DNA of 64,000 bases from assembly GCA_016271365.2 (NCBI GenBank), contig CM057456.1:614301501-614365500 (forward strand), written 5' to 3'. Each line of letters opens with the position of its first letter. Position 1 is the first letter of the stretch. The translations under genes were made by a program, and so were the position numbers. Shown in pieces: positions 1 through 11,819 of the stretch. The notes under the pieces are model-generated. The model searched no databases. It was not told the origin of the DNA and saw only the letters and a list, made by a program, of their open reading frames with translations. Source of the stretch: Neoceratodus forsteri (lineage: Eukaryota; Chordata; Ceratodontiformes; Ceratodontidae).

Positions 1-403
1 TGACATCTTTGCCAGCATTGCTGCTGTCACCGGACTCCATGACTACACCGCGTACAGTGTCCAGCACCACCTGAGGGGTCACCCGCTAAGTCCTCACCAA
101 GAACTGCAACAACAGCTCAGGTGACCCCAAGAGTCAGTGTTGAGGAGTCCACCATAGTGAACAAGCTAAAGGCCTCAACCCCAAAGACGGGGCCATCTGC
201 CGCTCAGAGTGAGCAGACTGTGGCTGGTTCTCAGTTGACTGTCCACCCAATGCTGCTACTGGAGTCTCTCACACGGAGAACTTCGCAGCCAGTAGCCGAT
301 GCCAGCCCCTCTAGCCTAAAGATGTGTTCCTGCTTGGTCCTAGTGCCTCTGGCTCAGACCCATAAGTGGGACTCCATGAAGAAGATGGATTCTGGAAAAG
401 ATA
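1..403 (-). mobile_element. DIRS-like 5' end fragment (ITR side)
   Basis: The last 80 bases (about 325-403) resemble the 5' ITR end of element H1 at 57236-57314. Both have a 'ctagtgc(c/t)tctgg' stretch, then an 'accca(c/t)aagtggga' stretch, then a 'gaagat' followed by a second 'agat'. This suggests the right-hand end of an old minus-strand DIRS copy whose body lies left of the window or is lost. Bases 1-120 read open on the plus strand but I could not match them convincingly to a gag segment. No usable gene is present. Confidence 0.35.
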
Positions 404-1608
404 AGTGTTCTCTGTAACACTCCTCCCACCTGGCTCAAGCTAGATGATAGCACAGCTAGAGTCACTACGAAAGGGAGGGATGCTACTTTATACCAGTGTG
501 GCTGCATGCATGCATGTGCCCTCTGTGATCCGAGTATGGCTGTATGGTGATTCAGTCCTCTGCAGGCCCCAGACTGACTGCGAACCCTCTTCCACTGGAT
601 TCTGTGCCAGAAGGGTCTGGCTAACCTCAACTGCCCTGTCATGTGAGGTAAGCCATGAAAGACAGCAGAGGAGTACATACCAGAGAAGGCAGGTGTTGGG
701 GCTGGAAGGACCAGGTCAGATGAGGACAGGTCAGTGTCAAAGGAAGAGAACCACCTTGATTAAACAAGAAAATAAAAATTAAAAAAAGTATGGGAATAGC
801 ATACCAAAATTATACAGAGATCAATTATCAGAATCAGACACATTGTGAGAGATGGAAGATGCATACATGCAAGTTCGCAACTACCCCAAATCTCAAAGGC
901 AGTGCACACCATAATCAGAGTGATAAAATGTGCCTGATTTTTGAAAGGGATTTCAGTCTTGGCATACACTAGTTTTAAATTTGTAAATTTTGCAACTTGT
1001 GTTGATGCCTCTGATGACACAGACTACATTTTTTTTTTTTATGTAGATAGCCAAAGTATACACACAAGTATGGACCCTCCTAAATCTGTACCTTCGTAAA
1101 ACCAGGTCCTAAAGTTCTGTATTTTAGCACTGAAATGTGATTAAGTACTGCTGTGAGGCAGCAGAGTAAAGTTACCATGATACACCAATTACACACTTTC
1201 ACACATACCTATTATTGGTACGATGCCAGAAGCTATCACATATGGTACACACAGCGAGAGCAGTAACACGGAAATGACTGGTGCTGCTAGTTTTTGGATT
1301 ATAAACTGCAGGTCAATGTTGCGGATACCATTTGCATAAACCTAGAAAGAATCAAACAACAAATTACTAGGATTAGTTTGTACTTGCAAAAAACTATGGA
1401 GAGAGTTAATTTTCTTCATGTTCTGTTTAACACCTTGAAGGGTCTCTACTTGCACTTACCCCATGTTAATCCTGCTGCCAGCTACTTGCTCTGCAGGCTA
1501 TACACTATTCGCAGTTCTTCCACCCCACCTCTCACTGCCTGTTCATCCCCCTGCTCCCCTCAACCTCATCACATGACCAAGAATTACTGCCCGATTTCCC
1601 GGTGACCT
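404..1608. other. Unassigned intergenic or old repeat sequence
   Basis: No recognisable coding region, ITR or RNA gene is visible. The stretch is AT-rich from about 770 to 1500, with an A-rich run near 770-790 and a T run at 1029-1040. Only short, unconvincing ORFs occur. The left edge abuts a DIRS-like ITR end; the right edge abuts the surviving gag part of H0. It could be unique host sequence or very old repeat. Confidence 0.5.
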
Positions 1609-1623
1609 AGAGGATGAAGAGAT

Positions 1624-1990
1624 CGCCATGCTTCGCTTCGTGTTTCAGGCTTTGCACCTGACATACAACATAAAGTAGCTAATGCCCCCTTTAACGGGTC
1701 CAAGCTGTTCGGGCCAGGTACTCAAACTGCATCAGGCAGAACCCTCTGTACGGTCCATGGCATGTATTATACTCCATCTACAACCTACCATACTCAACAG
1801 TCCTCTTATTCCAAAAGAGGTGGAAGATAAGAGGTAATAATAAAGGCGACTTCAGAGGTCATGCTCAATCCACTAGAGGCGACACTTCTGCCACCTGGGA
1901 TGCCCGCTCCCGCCCTTCCGGTGAAGCTGAACAGCCCTTCTCCCAGTGACCCACTAGGGCTTTCCCCCCTGCCTCCTCGACCAGACCTCG
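1624..1990 (+). pseudogene. H0 gag C-terminal fragment
   Basis: The frame starting at 1624 reads R-H-A-S-F-R-V-S-G-F and then reaches P-F-N-G-S-K-L-F-G. This matches the family A gag end (P-F-D-G-A-Y-L-F-G, seen in E10), a conserved DIRS Gag block that precedes a basic Gly/Arg-rich tail. A stop near 1830 breaks the frame; the Gly/Arg-rich tail continues in another frame. Gag should package element RNA; this remnant cannot. It lies directly upstream of RT, as in other DIRS elements. Confidence 0.6.
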
Positions 1991-3015
1991 GAGGCTGTGG
2001 GGGGTCGTTTTGGCTTCCATCTGGAGGTCTGGCAAACAATCACTTCAGACAAATGGGTACTTCAGATTATACAGAAGAGTCATACTCTAGAGTTCCTCTC
2101 TACCCCACGCCCTTGCCCTCCACGGAAGATTCACTATCCTCCAGATCATATACCCATATTACAGGAGGAATCGATGGCCCTTTTGACCAAAAGGGCCGTT
2201 GTCCCAGTTCCCCTTCTAGAACATCAAATGGGATTTCACTAACTTTTTTCTGGTGCCCAAATGAACGGGAGACCTCAGACTAACACTGGATCTAAGACAA
2301 CTGAATCTTTACATTCAGATCAAACATTTTCGCATAATCACCCTACCTGCCATCATGCTGATCCTAAAATAGGGCGATTGGCTTAGTGCACTATACATGC
2401 CATGAAGGATGCCTACTTACATATCCACATCCACCCTGCCCACCACAAAGTTTTGCGATTCCACCTAATGGGTCAAAATTACCAGTTTCGAACACTCCCT
2501 TTCGGCCTCTTATCAGCCCCCAGAGTGTTCACCAAGTGCCAAGCGGTGGTGGCAGCAGCCTTACGAAGGAAAGGGCACTTCATCTTTCCATATGTAAATG
2601 AATGGCTAATTAAAACAGACTCCAAGGCAGCTCTGCTTGCCTCCCTAGATGCTACCCTGAACATGTTCGCAGATCTGGGGATCAGAGTCAACTGGGCCAA
2701 AGTCCAGTCCAAATCCAACATAGTCCCTCCAATACATTGGGGCTGTCCTAGATACAGTTATAGCCAGGGCTTACCTCCCACCTGCCCGGCAGGATGCGCC
2801 TATATCTCTGGTGTCACATATACAGACTCAGAAAATAGTCACAGCCCAACAAATGCTGCGCCTTCTGGGTCACATGTCCGCCGCCATCCCTATGGTGCCA
2901 TCCGCCTGTCTCCACAACAGACCTGTCCAATAGACCCTCCAGAATCAATGGTCCCAAAAAACAGGACAGTTCGAAGACAAAATCAGGGTGACTCCCTCTC
3001 TGAAGTCAACCATAA
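1990..3015 (+). pseudogene. H0 reverse transcriptase, N-terminal part
   Basis: DIRS-type RT in pieces. A substrate-binding block L-D-L-R-Q-L-N lies near 2285-2320. Motif A is K-D-A-Y-L-H-I-H-I near 2402. Motif B is L-P-F-G-L-L-S-A-P-R-V-F-T-K-C near 2494. Motif C, normally Y-L-D-D, reads Y-V-N-E near 2590, so both catalytic aspartates are lost. Several stops and frameshifts precede motif A. The sequence stops at 3015, where E3 is inserted, and continues at 18459. It would have reverse transcribed element RNA in a Gag particle. Confidence 0.85.
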
Positions 3016-3225
3016 ATGAAAATCACGTACCTACCGTAATTCTTGATCTTCTCTTGTATCTTCACCATTCATTACTTCTTGGGTGTAAGCGGGCCTTCCC
3101 ATACCAGGCTTTTTTTTAAAAGCTAGCTCTTAAGCGCTGCCCTCGAGACCCGGCCTTGTTGCGTCATGCGGGCGGCGGTAAGTCTACTCCGACTCCTCCT
3201 CCATCTCAGTTCTGTGAGCCGGAGG
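3016..3225 (-). repeat. E3 3' ITR with 30-bp terminal extension
   Basis: The first 30 bases (3016-3045) are the asymmetric extension. They hold the 7-7-7 palindrome with arms aatcacg and cgtaatt; the first arm has one change from aattacg. The ITR proper starts 'atcttctcttg' and contains 'caccattcattacttcttgggtgtaagcg', which recurs inverted at the right end (about 18400-18458). Confidence 0.85.
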
Positions 3226-4251
3226 CAAAAATTATATTGTGGAAAAAAGAAAGCGAGGCAAGATAGCCAAGGATAGCAAGGAAGGAAAATAAACTGAAAA
3301 AGGAATAAGCTGATGGAGAATAGACAGAGGAGAGTATTCCTGCCCTAAAGGATACAGGGCCTCCTTTCCGAGGCGACTCTAGGAGGAACAGATAGAGAGA
3401 AAGGGAAGGAGAAGAAAGGATGAAGGAAGCAGAGAGAAGAAGAAAAATGGGATGTTGAGGAGACAATAATGCCCAACGAGCATTGTTAGCTGAGAGGCTT
3501 AAGGCTCGAGTTAACAAGGGAGTAAGAATCCCCGTTGGTAGTGCTGAAGAGAAGGTTCACCGAACCCGCTAGACAGATTAAGAATGGCAGAGTCTTTGAC
3601 CTCAACATGCCATGGTCCTTTATCCTAGTTGAGGGCTCCTGGACTGATTGAGCAGACTCTTGTTCTGGAAGAGCGCCCAGCTAGGAAAGGGTTGATTCCC
3701 AGGCAGCTTGTAAGAGCTGCTCAAGAAGGGTATAGAAAGAAACTTAGCCTTTTGAAGGTGGTTTGTAAGAAATATAGAGGAACTCAATCGGACTTGCTAT
3801 GTCAAGGCAGATAGAGACTTGAAGCTGGCAAGATCTGCCAGTGGCTGACACTGCTTTTCCTGCAGCACTGCTCGCAGAAGGACCCTTGAAAAAAGGCGTC
3901 AAGACAGAGCATGACTCACAGGCTTATGAGAAAAAACATGACCTGAGAAGCAAGGGATTACCTTCGAAGCAGTCGGAGAGAGTTCCCTCAGCTTTAAGAA
4001 AAGAAATTGTATAACCGTACCCGTTCCTCTTACTCTGCAAAAAGGGGAGGGTTTCCAGGGCTTAGCAATTGATTAGCAGAAGATTCTGGGACTAGATCAC
4101 TGCACAGACAGAGTCAGGCAAAGTCCCTAGGAGTGCCTCGCCTGAAAACATGGCGGTGAGATAGTCGTGCATCTCCCTCACGACCCAGCACTCCTGCAAT
4201 AAATGCCAACGAATCTTAGAGTAAAGAATTTCCTGGAAACCATTGAGAGAA
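3226..4251. other. E3 3' non-coding region with purine-rich tract
   Basis: No convincing gene. About 3235-3470 is strongly purine-rich on the plus strand (runs such as 'gagagaaagggaagg') and is homologous to tracts at about 43920-44180 in E8 and about 39890-40000 in E7, so it is a conserved part of the gag-only family. The rest, up to the E2 insertion, has no recognisable motif. Confidence 0.6.
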
Positions 4252-4644
4252 ATGAAAATTACGTACCTACCGTAATTCTTGATCTTCTTGGATGAGTCTC
4301 CACCACTCATTCACACTAGTGGGATCTGCGCCGGAGGCACTAGGACCCATCAGGAGCAAACTTTTTGCTGGAGGGTCGGCGCGAGAGATGGTGCCGCGAG
4401 GCATGGCGCCGCGAGCGGTGGCTAGCGCGGTAATGACTATCTCGCGACGACCCTCCAACCGACCAGTACCTTTTACCAAGGAGGTGCAGCGCAACTAACG
4501 TAAAGAGTAAACCTAACCTAAAAAGCGGACATAAGATAGTCGGACGACCCGTAAGAAGGGTCAGCAAAGAAGTCTTCACGGCCTAAAGATTTGAGGAGTG
4601 AAGACCAACACAGCGGTGAGCTCGGGGATGGAGACTGGGCGTGG

Positions 4645-4752
4645 TGAATGAGTGGTGGAGACTCGTCCAAGAAGATCAAGAATTACGGTGATGCGTAATT
4701 TTCATATCTTCCTGGACACAAGTCTCCACCACTCATTCACCTAGTGGAGAGT
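4645..4752. repeat. E2 internal complementary region (ICR)
   Basis: The sequence reads as the complement of the 3' end ('gaatgagtggtggagactcg' through 'cgtaattttcat') running straight into the complement of the 5' end ('atcttcctggac'). In the DIRS-1 replication model the ICR templates completion of the ends through a circular junction. Here it defines the E2 left terminus as 'atgaaaattacg'. Confidence 0.85.
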
Positions 4753-4804
4753 ACCAAGCTGATAATCCCCCAAAAGGGCGGCAGGGGAGCCAGAGCTCAC
4801 ACGT

Positions 4805-5304
4805 CTAGGACAGAAGTCCATTAAGGATAGTTCTGCCGAAGGCGGAATGACGCCTGGCATGAACATCCAGTGCATAATGCTTAATGAAGGTATGCACTGA
4901 GCCCCAGGTGGCGGCATTGCAGATATCTGCAATTGGAACATTGCGAATTTCCGCTAGGGATGACGCAACCGCCCTAGTAGAGTGAGCGTAAACTCTACCT
5001 TCTAATTTAACCTGTGCCATGGAATAGCAATGTCGAAGACATGCCACTAACCATGATGAGATGCATCTGATAGCGACAGGCTGACCCAGCCGGGTCTCGC
5101 TGAAGGAAACAAACAATTGCTGAGTCTTGAGAAAATTCTTGGTTCTATCTAAGTAGAACCGCAAGGCTCTCTTAACATCCAAGGAATGAAGAGACCGTTC
5201 TCCTTCATTTTGGAAGTTCGCGAAGTAAGAGGGAAGCACCAGAGGCTGGTTTAGATGGAATTCTGACACAACCTTGGGAAGAAATTTAGGATGAGTACGA
5301 AGAA
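4805..5304 (-). pseudogene. E2 tyrosine recombinase, C-terminal catalytic part
   Basis: An open minus-strand frame encodes the YR catalytic end: the H-x-x-R box as A-H-S-T-R-A-V, then A-T-W-G-S-V-H-T-F and the likely nucleophile in K-H-Y-A-L-D-V. It ends L-N-G-L-L-S near 4805. The upstream part is cut off at 5304 by E1 and resumes at 11131. YR would integrate circular cDNA. Despite its age this segment is still open, unlike the rest of E2. Confidence 0.85.
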
Positions 5305-5530
5305 AGGAAAATTACGTACCTACCGTAATTCTTGATCTTCTTGGACGAGTCTCCACCACTCATTCACACTAGTGGGATTAGCGCCGGAGGCACTAAGACC
5401 CATCGGGAGCAAACTTTTTGCTGGAGGGGTCGGCGAGAGACGGCGGCCATGACACGGTGCGCCAGAGCAGCTGCTCGAGCGGTAATGACCATCTCGGCAC
5501 GACTCTCCAACCGCCCTCAGTACCTTTTAC
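5305..5530 (-). repeat. E1 3' ITR with 30-bp terminal extension
   Basis: The extension is 5305-5334; it carries arms aattacg and cgtaatt separated by tacctac. The ITR proper begins 'atcttcttggac' at 5335 and pairs for about 195 bp with the 5' ITR at 10935-11130, as far as the 'cctcagtacctttt' region. The asymmetric extension is the same arrangement as in Dictyostelium DIRS-1 (established for that family). Confidence 0.88.
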
Positions 5531-5699
5531 CAAGGAGGTGCAGCGCAACTAACGTAAAGGGTAAACCCAACATTAAAAACGGACATAAGATAGTCCGTAT
5601 GACCCGTAAGAAGGGTCAGCAAAGAAGTCCTCACGGCCTAAAGATTTGAGGGAGTGAAGACCAATACAGCGTGAGCTCGGGGATGGAGGAGGGGTGTAG

Positions 5700-5803
5700 A
5701 ATGAGTGGTGGAGACTCGTCCAAGAAGATCAAGAATTACGGTAGGTACGTAATTTTCCTATCTTCCTGGACATAAGTCTCCACCACTCATTCACACTAGT
5801 GGG
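5700..5803. repeat. E1 internal complementary region (ICR)
   Basis: The complement of the 3' end (ending 'cgtaattttcct') joins directly to the complement of the 5' end ('atcttcctggac'). The join predicts the E1 termini aggaaaattacg and gtccaggaagat, and both match the observed ends apart from a missing base in 'gtcaggaagat'. Confidence 0.88.
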
Positions 5804-5854
5804 AGATACCAAGCTGATAATCCCAAAGAGGCGGCAAAGCCAGAGCTCACGCGT

Positions 5855-7022
5855 CTAAGATAGAAGCCCATTAAGGATAGCTCTGCCGAATGCGGAATGT
5901 CGCCTGGCATGAACATCCAGTGCATAGTGCTTAACGAAAGTATGCACTGAGCTCCAGGTAGCGGCGTTGCATATATCTGCAATTGGAACATTGCGAATTT
6001 CCGCTAGGGATGCCGCGACCGCCCTAGTAGAGTGAGCGCACACTCTACCTTCTAATTTAACTTGAGCCATGGAATAGCAATGACGAAGGCATGCCACTAA
6101 CCATGAAGAGATACATCTAATAGCGACAGGTTGACCCAGCTGGGTGTCGCTGAAAGAAACGAACAGTTGCTGAGTCTTGCGAACGTCCTTGGTTCTATCT
6201 AAATAGAACCGCAAGGCTCTCTTAACATCCAAGGAATGAAGAGCCTGCTCCCTTCATTTTGGAAATTAGCTAGTAAGCGAGGAGTACCAGAGGTTGGTTC
6301 AGATGGAATTCTGACACAACCTTGGGAAGAAATTTAGGATGAGTACGGAGAACTACCTTGTCCTTATGGAATACAGTATCGGAGGGTCCGTGAACCAGTG
6401 CATGTATCTCAGAGACCCTGCGGGCTGGGGTAATGGCCACCAGGAAGGCAGTCTTCCAGGTAAGAAATTTTAGCTCACAGGTAGCTAAGGGTTCGAAAGG
6501 CTTCCGAGTGAGCATGTCCAGCACCAGGTTAATGTCCCAGGCTGCAACTGGACGCTTAACAGGGGGTCTGGTATGGAGAATCCCCTTAAGAAATCTCTTC
6601 ACCATAGGTAACTGAGCCAGAGTTAAGGAAGAAACCGGCTCATGGAACGCTGAGATGGCACTAAGGTGAACTTTAACTGTGGAGTACTGAAGACCTAAGT
6701 TTGATAGGTCCAAAAGATACTCCAGAACCTTGCCAGGAGGACAGGAAAAGGGATTCCAAGAGGATTTTGCACACCAGAGAGAAAAACGTTTCCATTTGGA
6801 AGCGTACGTTTTTCGGGTGGCTGGCTTCCGAGCAGCCAGAAGGATGTCTGAGACTCTACGAGAGACGTTGAACCGATTCACTTCTATCTCTTCAGGAGCC
6901 AAGCATGAAGGTGAAGTGATTTCAGGTTGGGATGGACCAACGAACCCTGAGTCAGAAGACTGATTTGCAAAGGAAGTGGTCTCGGAGAGGCTGCCAACAT
7001 ACTGTTGAGTAGAGGAAACCAT
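5855..7022 (-). pseudogene. E1 tyrosine recombinase (YR)
   Basis: Two frames make up the gene: 6270-7022 (N-terminal DNA-binding part and box I) and 5855-6232 (catalytic end). Seen in order: K-P-A-T-R-K-T-Y-A-S-K-W core-binding region, box I as A-R-R-V-S-E-I-H-A-L, then H-S-T-R box, A-T-W-S-S-V-H, and the likely nucleophile in V-K-H-Y-A-L. All catalytic residues remain; the visible lesion is the frameshift near 6232-6270. The usual DIRS YR integrates a circular intermediate without target duplication. Confidence 0.88.
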
Positions 7023-7053
7023 AGTTGCCGAGGCCAGGAAGGAGCAATGAGAA

Positions 7054-8761
7054 TCATCTTGGTCCCCTGAGACCGAACTTGAGGAGTACTCTCTGGATTA
7101 GAGGAAGTGGTGGAAAGGCGTGAAAGCGCTTTTGTCCACCGCAGCCTGAACGCATCCTGACAGAAAATGCCAGGCCCTGGATTTCTGGAGCAGAAGAGAG
7201 GTAGTTTTCGCTGAGTGGGATGCAAAAGGTCCAGGTCTGGAGTCCCCACTCTTTGAACAGGGACCGAGCTACGGCTGGATCGAGAGACCACTCGTGAGGG
7301 TCTGCCTCCGTTCTGCTGAGGTGATCTGCTAGGTCGTTTTGTATACCTGGCAGATAAACCGCTTGAATCAGAGACTTGTGCTCCAAGCACCACTCCCACA
7401 CCCTCATTGCTTCCCTGCAAAGGATAAGAATAAAACACACGCTTGTGATGTAATACATCACTGCTTTGTTGTCCGTTTGAAGGAGAATGTTCTTGTGACA
7501 AAGGACATCCTTCAGAGCTCGGATTGCATAGAGACCGCTCCTCATCTCCAGGACATTTATGTGGAGATGAGTTTCAACTGAGTCCATACACCTTGAGTGT
7601 GGAGGAGAGACAGTGAGCTCCCCATCCCATTAGCGATGCATCTGTGGTGATGGAGATCTGATGATCCGGGGAGCAAAGGGGAATCCTTCCAGGAGATTGC
7701 TCTTTGAGACCACCAGGTGAGAGACCTTCAAGGGCTCCGCCACCTTGATGGGATAAGACTGGGGTGAGAGGTGGGGACCACTGAGTGGAGAGCATCCATT
7801 GGGTGGTTCTCATGTGCAGTCGGGCCAGAGGACAGTGAAGACCGAGGAGCCGAGACCCAACATCGCTGCATCGAGAGAGCTGTAACCGATTGGTTCTCCC
7901 TGATGTAACAGGCCATCTGAAGGATGTCGAGTCTTCTGTCCTCTGGAAGAAAGCCTTCGCTGAAGAGGTGTCTAGAAGCGTCCCTATGAAAAGGAGCCTC
8001 TGGGAGGGTTGCAGTTGAGATTTTTTCAAATTCAGCAGAACTCCCATGGACGTGAGAAGACGAGAAGTCGTTTGCACGGCTTCCAAAGTCCCTTGGCCGG
8101 AAGGGCTTGCTAGAAGCCAATCGTCCAGGTAGGGAAACACTCGGAGTCCGACTCTTCTTGAGATGCGCCGCGAGAACTGCACAACACTTTGTAAAAACTC
8201 GCGGCGCCGAGGATAGCCCAAAGGGCAGGACTCTGAACTGATAATGCTGACCCAAAGCTACAAACCTGAGGAATTTGCGGTGGGTCGGGTGGACGGGATA
8301 TGCTGGTAAGCATCCTGCATATCCAGAGAGGCCAGCCAGTCGTGGTTGATGCAGCAAGGGTAACAGGGTACCTAGGGAAATCATCTTGAATTTCTCCTGG
8401 GGATGAATTTGTTTAACTTTCTGAGGTCTAGAATGGGCGCATCCCCCAGATTTCTTTGGAACCAGAAAGTAGGGAGTAGAACCCTGTGTTTATGAATCTG
8501 GGGGGCACCAGTTCTATTGCCCTGTTGTTCAAAGGCCCTGGATCTCCACGGTGAGGAGATCTGACTGAGGGCCGACAACCTGGGTTGTCGTATGGGAGGA
8601 CAATTGGGGTTCCAAGAAATTGAGAGAATAACCTCGCCAATTATCCAAGAACCCATTTGTCTGAGGCTAGTGGACTTCCACTGGTTGTAGAAGTACATCA
8701 GACGACCTCCCACCTGAGGAGAAAGTTCCACCTCGGGCAGAGTGGATGGAACTTGGGCCAA
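7054..8761 (-). pseudogene. E1 RT, RNase H and methyltransferase-like region
   Basis: RT lies at about 7660-8761: motif B L-P-F-G-L-S-S-A-P-R-V-F-T-K-C and an intact motif C F-P-Y-L-D-D-W. RNase H follows at about 7230-7660: T-T-D-A-S-L-M-G-W-G, then L-E-M-R-S, T-D-N-K-A and A-D-H-L-S-R, which gives the D-E-D-D set. Beyond it is a stretch with W-T-F-C-I-P and F-P-P-L-P-L-I that fits the Dam-like methyltransferase segment described for DIRS (less certain). At least three frameshifts split the gene. Confidence 0.88.
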
Positions 8762-8765
8762 CGAC

Positions 8766-10724
8766 TCATAAGGTAGCGCTGGGAGCTTTAGGTCCCTGCG
8801 CTTTCTGCTGCGTCTTCTTTTGAGGTTGGGCAGGTTGGCTTTTATGGAAGCTTCCCCTGCCTCTGCCTCGAAAGGACTGACGACTATGAAACTGACGTCT
8901 GTTCACATGCCCCCGAGAGGGGGCAGGCGGAGGTCTGGCCAACTTAATGGCCGATCTAGTCTTCTGAGTGGCCTCTAAGGCTTGCTCCACCTGAGGGCCA
9001 AAAAGAAAGGAGCCATCAAAGGCAGCGCCATCACCTGCTGCTGAGCATCATTCGTGAAGCCAAATGCGCAGCCAGGAATGGCGCCGGTACAAATCCGCGG
9101 CTGCTGAGCGAAGGCAGTGTCAGCGTCCATGGCGGCTTTGACCTGTTGGTTATTGGACTCAATACCTCTAATAACGGTCAGAAGAAGCTCTGACTTGGAA
9201 TCCAGATCTGGAAGAGCTTCAACCATTCTTTCATAGAGTGCTACAGGATATACTCATACTGAGAAAAATAGCCTTGATAACTGGCAACACGATACTTAGA
9301 GGGAGGCAGCAAGACTCTCTTACCTAATGTATCAATCTTACGAGACTCTTTGTTAATAGGTCGAGCTGTAGTAGTTTGAGGAAGAAACGACCTTGTCATT
9401 CTCTGCCAGGACTCTAATAGGATCCAAAGGCTTGGGATGCCAAAATGGGACGATCCTTGGGAGCTGAATACTTCTTATCAATGGACTTAGCCACTGAGGG
9501 AATAAGAGCAGGGTTATTCCATATACCATTTGAGACAGCGTCTGAAGGAAGGCTGAATCGGAGGAGTCAAATCCGTAGGGATCTCGAAGCATGAAGATAC
9601 TGAGTCTTAATATCTTCCCAGGATCGAGTCTGTAGTCTGAGAGAAAGAGTGGATCCCAGGTTCTTCAACAGAGACTTAAAGGACAGGTCCTCACCACAGG
9701 CTCTGTAGCAAAGAAAGATCCTGTTTCCTCCACTTCATCACCCAACCAAGGTCTGGGTCAGGCTCAACATCATCTCCTGATGGTCCAGAAAGGACTGTTT
9801 GGACAGGAAAGGAGTGAAAATTAGAGAGGAGGAAATGGCAGAAAAACAAGGAGAGTCCCAAGGGACTGCCAGCGCGGCAGCAAAAGCGGGCTGAAGACGG
9901 CACGAGGCGCATGGCGCGAAGAGCATCGGCCCATAAACGCCCAGGCGGCGCCAGCAGACAGACGCCGCCCGATCCAACAACACCACTGGCGGCGCTGCGA
10001 GATCCCGTGGCGCCTGCTGGCGCCGAGAGACCCGCAGCGCCGCCAGCGTCACCCATAAGCTCCGGCGGCCCAGCAGTGCCGACACGCCACAGACCCTGCA
10101 GGCGCCGGAAAAGCCCGGGAACCTGGAAAACAAGAGAAGGAAAAAACCAGGAGATAAGGGCATCGGTGGAGCCCCTGCGCGCAGCCATGTGAGAAACACC
10201 TAAGCACACAAGAGTATGCTTACGAAGAAGGCGCAGCGCGACTAGGAGGTCAACCGCCCTACTGATCGCCGGAGGCCGGGGCTCCGAGGTAACCGAGCCA
10301 GGCAGAAGAACCAACCTCCGAGCCCATCGCTCCATAAGAGCGGCCCACTGATGAAACTGCTCATCTGGAGCCCTACCTATAGGCGGGGAGGGGCTCAGAT
10401 GTCGAGGACGACGATTATCGGAAGTTGGTGACTCCGAAGAAGGAGACCGGCAACTAGCAACGATAACCGACCGTCGACGCGCAGACATGCCAGAGGGCGA
10501 CCTCGAGTGATGCCTTCTCTTTTTTGACCTGTGGGCGAAGAAGAGCTCGAGCACATGAAACGCCCGAGAATACGACCGTTTATTTTATGCGGCGGAGGAC
10601 GCTTATCCCGAACATCGGACTGACCCGTAGCCGGAACCCTGCTGAGAGAAGAGGCTGACGGACCCAGCCGGCTGACTGAACAGCTTTCATACAAAGTCTC
10701 CCTACCGTCTACATACCTGCTCAT
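8766..10724 (-). pseudogene. E1 gag
   Basis: The start is M-S-R-Y-V-D-G-R-E-T at 10724; E9 and E2 have the same start (M-S-R-S-G-D-G-R at 54942 and 15059). Next come a Ser-rich segment, a Gly/Ala-rich stretch encoded by ggcgcc/ggcacc repeats (about 9900-10100), a capsid-like middle part (about 9000-9600) and a basic R-G-R-G-R-G-S-F tail near 8840-8900. It is broken into several frames. It would form the particle holding the RNA. Confidence 0.75.
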
Positions 10725-10934
10725 AGTCGACTCGTCAGTAAGCCGGGAACTTCTTCAAAGTAAAGTTAAATTTAATAGAACAATTTCCCAAAAATAAGAA
10801 TAAAACCAGCGATACTACTATCGGCTGACAATATTACAAAAAAAAAACAAACTGAAAACTGTCGCTAGTTTGAAGTTTGACTCGACAAAGCGGCGGCGTA
10901 AATCACTGAAAGCGCTTTTCATGTGGTAGGAAAA

Positions 10935-11130
10935 AAGACTATGAGGCGGTTTGGAGAATTAGTAGCCGAAGATGGTCATTACAGCTCGAGCCACATGCTT
11001 TCCATGGTAGCCGTGTCTCATGGCGCCGTCTCTCGGCGCCGACCCTCAGCAAAAAGTTTACACCGATGGGTCTTAGTGCCTCGGCAATCCCACTAGTGTG
11101 AATGAGTGGTGGAGACTATGTCAGGAAGAT
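10935..11130 (-). repeat. E1 5' ITR
   Basis: Inverted match to 5335-5530. It ends 'gtcaggaagat' and contains 'tcccactagtgtgaatgagtggtggagac'. A promoter for the minus-strand transcript is expected here by analogy with other DIRS elements; no specific promoter motif was identified. Confidence 0.85.
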
Positions 11131-11770
11131 CTACTTTGTCATATGGACACAAGTATCACGGAGATCCATAACCAGGGCATGTATCTCAGAGACCACTGCG
11201 GGCTGAGGTAGCCATAGCCACTAGGAAACTGTCTTCAGGTAAGAAATTTCAAGCTCCACGGGTAGCTAAGGGTTCGAAAGGCTTCGAGTCAGCATGTCTA
11301 GCACAGGTTAATGTCCCAGGCTGCGACGGACGTCTGGCGGGGGGTCTGGTATGCAAGAATTCCCTTAAGAAATCTCTTCACCATAGGTAACTGGGCCAGA
11401 GACAAGGAAAGAAACCAGCTCATGAGTACGCTGAAATGGCACTAAGGTGAACTTTAACAGGTGGAGTACTGGAGACCTGAGTTGATGGGTCCAAGAGTAC
11501 TCCAAAACCTTATCTGGAGGACAGGAAGGATTCAAAGAGGATTTGCACCCAAGAGAAAAACGTTTCCAATTAGAAGCATAAAATTTTTCGGGTAGCTAGC
11601 TTCGAGCAACAGAAGGATGTCTGAGACTCTGAGGCGTTGAGCAGTTCCACTTCTATCTCTTCAGGAGCCAAGCATGAAGGTGAAATGATTTCCGATTGGG
11701 ATGGACCAACAAACCTCAGTCAAAGACTAATTTGCAAAAGTGGTCTTGGAGGCAACATACTGTTGGTAGA
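11131..11770 (-). pseudogene. E2 tyrosine recombinase, N-terminal part
   Basis: Continuation of the YR gene interrupted at 5304. It is colinear with E1 6340-7020 at nucleotide level (for example 'catgtatctcagagacc', 'aatgtcccaggctgcgac', 'gcatgaaggtgaa'), but single-base and short deletions destroy every long frame. Confidence 0.75.
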
Positions 11771-11819
11771 AACATAGTTGCGAGGCAGGAAGGAGCAATG
11801 AGAATCATCTTGGTCCCTG

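Larger units (their letters stand above)
5305..11130 (-). mobile_element. E1: full-length family A DIRS element
   Basis: Complete at 5826 bp. It has a 3' ITR with 30-bp extension (5305-5530), ICR (5700-5803), YR, RT-RNase H-methyltransferase-like region, gag and 5' ITR (10935-11130). It is inserted in the E2 YR gene: the flanks rejoin as ...cgaagaa/ctactttg..., identical in arrangement to the uninterrupted sequence in E10 near 59013, so there is no target-site duplication. It is less decayed than E2 but frameshifted in every gene. Confidence 0.92.

Noticed and set aside
506..520. gcatgcatgcatg alternating run as Z-DNA or regulatory site
   Set aside because: Only about 13 bases long and isolated; no support for function.
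5305..5756. A separate 450-bp MITE-like unit with long inverted ends directly next to each DIRS body
   Set aside because: The inner inverted copy is the ICR and the outer one is the 3' ITR of the same DIRS element; the sequence between belongs to the element's 3' region. The ICR content predicts the observed ends of the whole element.
5855..7022. Prophage or integron-type integrase
   Set aside because: The tyrosine recombinase is followed by DIRS RT and RNase H, with DIRS ITR and ICR structure, in a eukaryotic repeat context.
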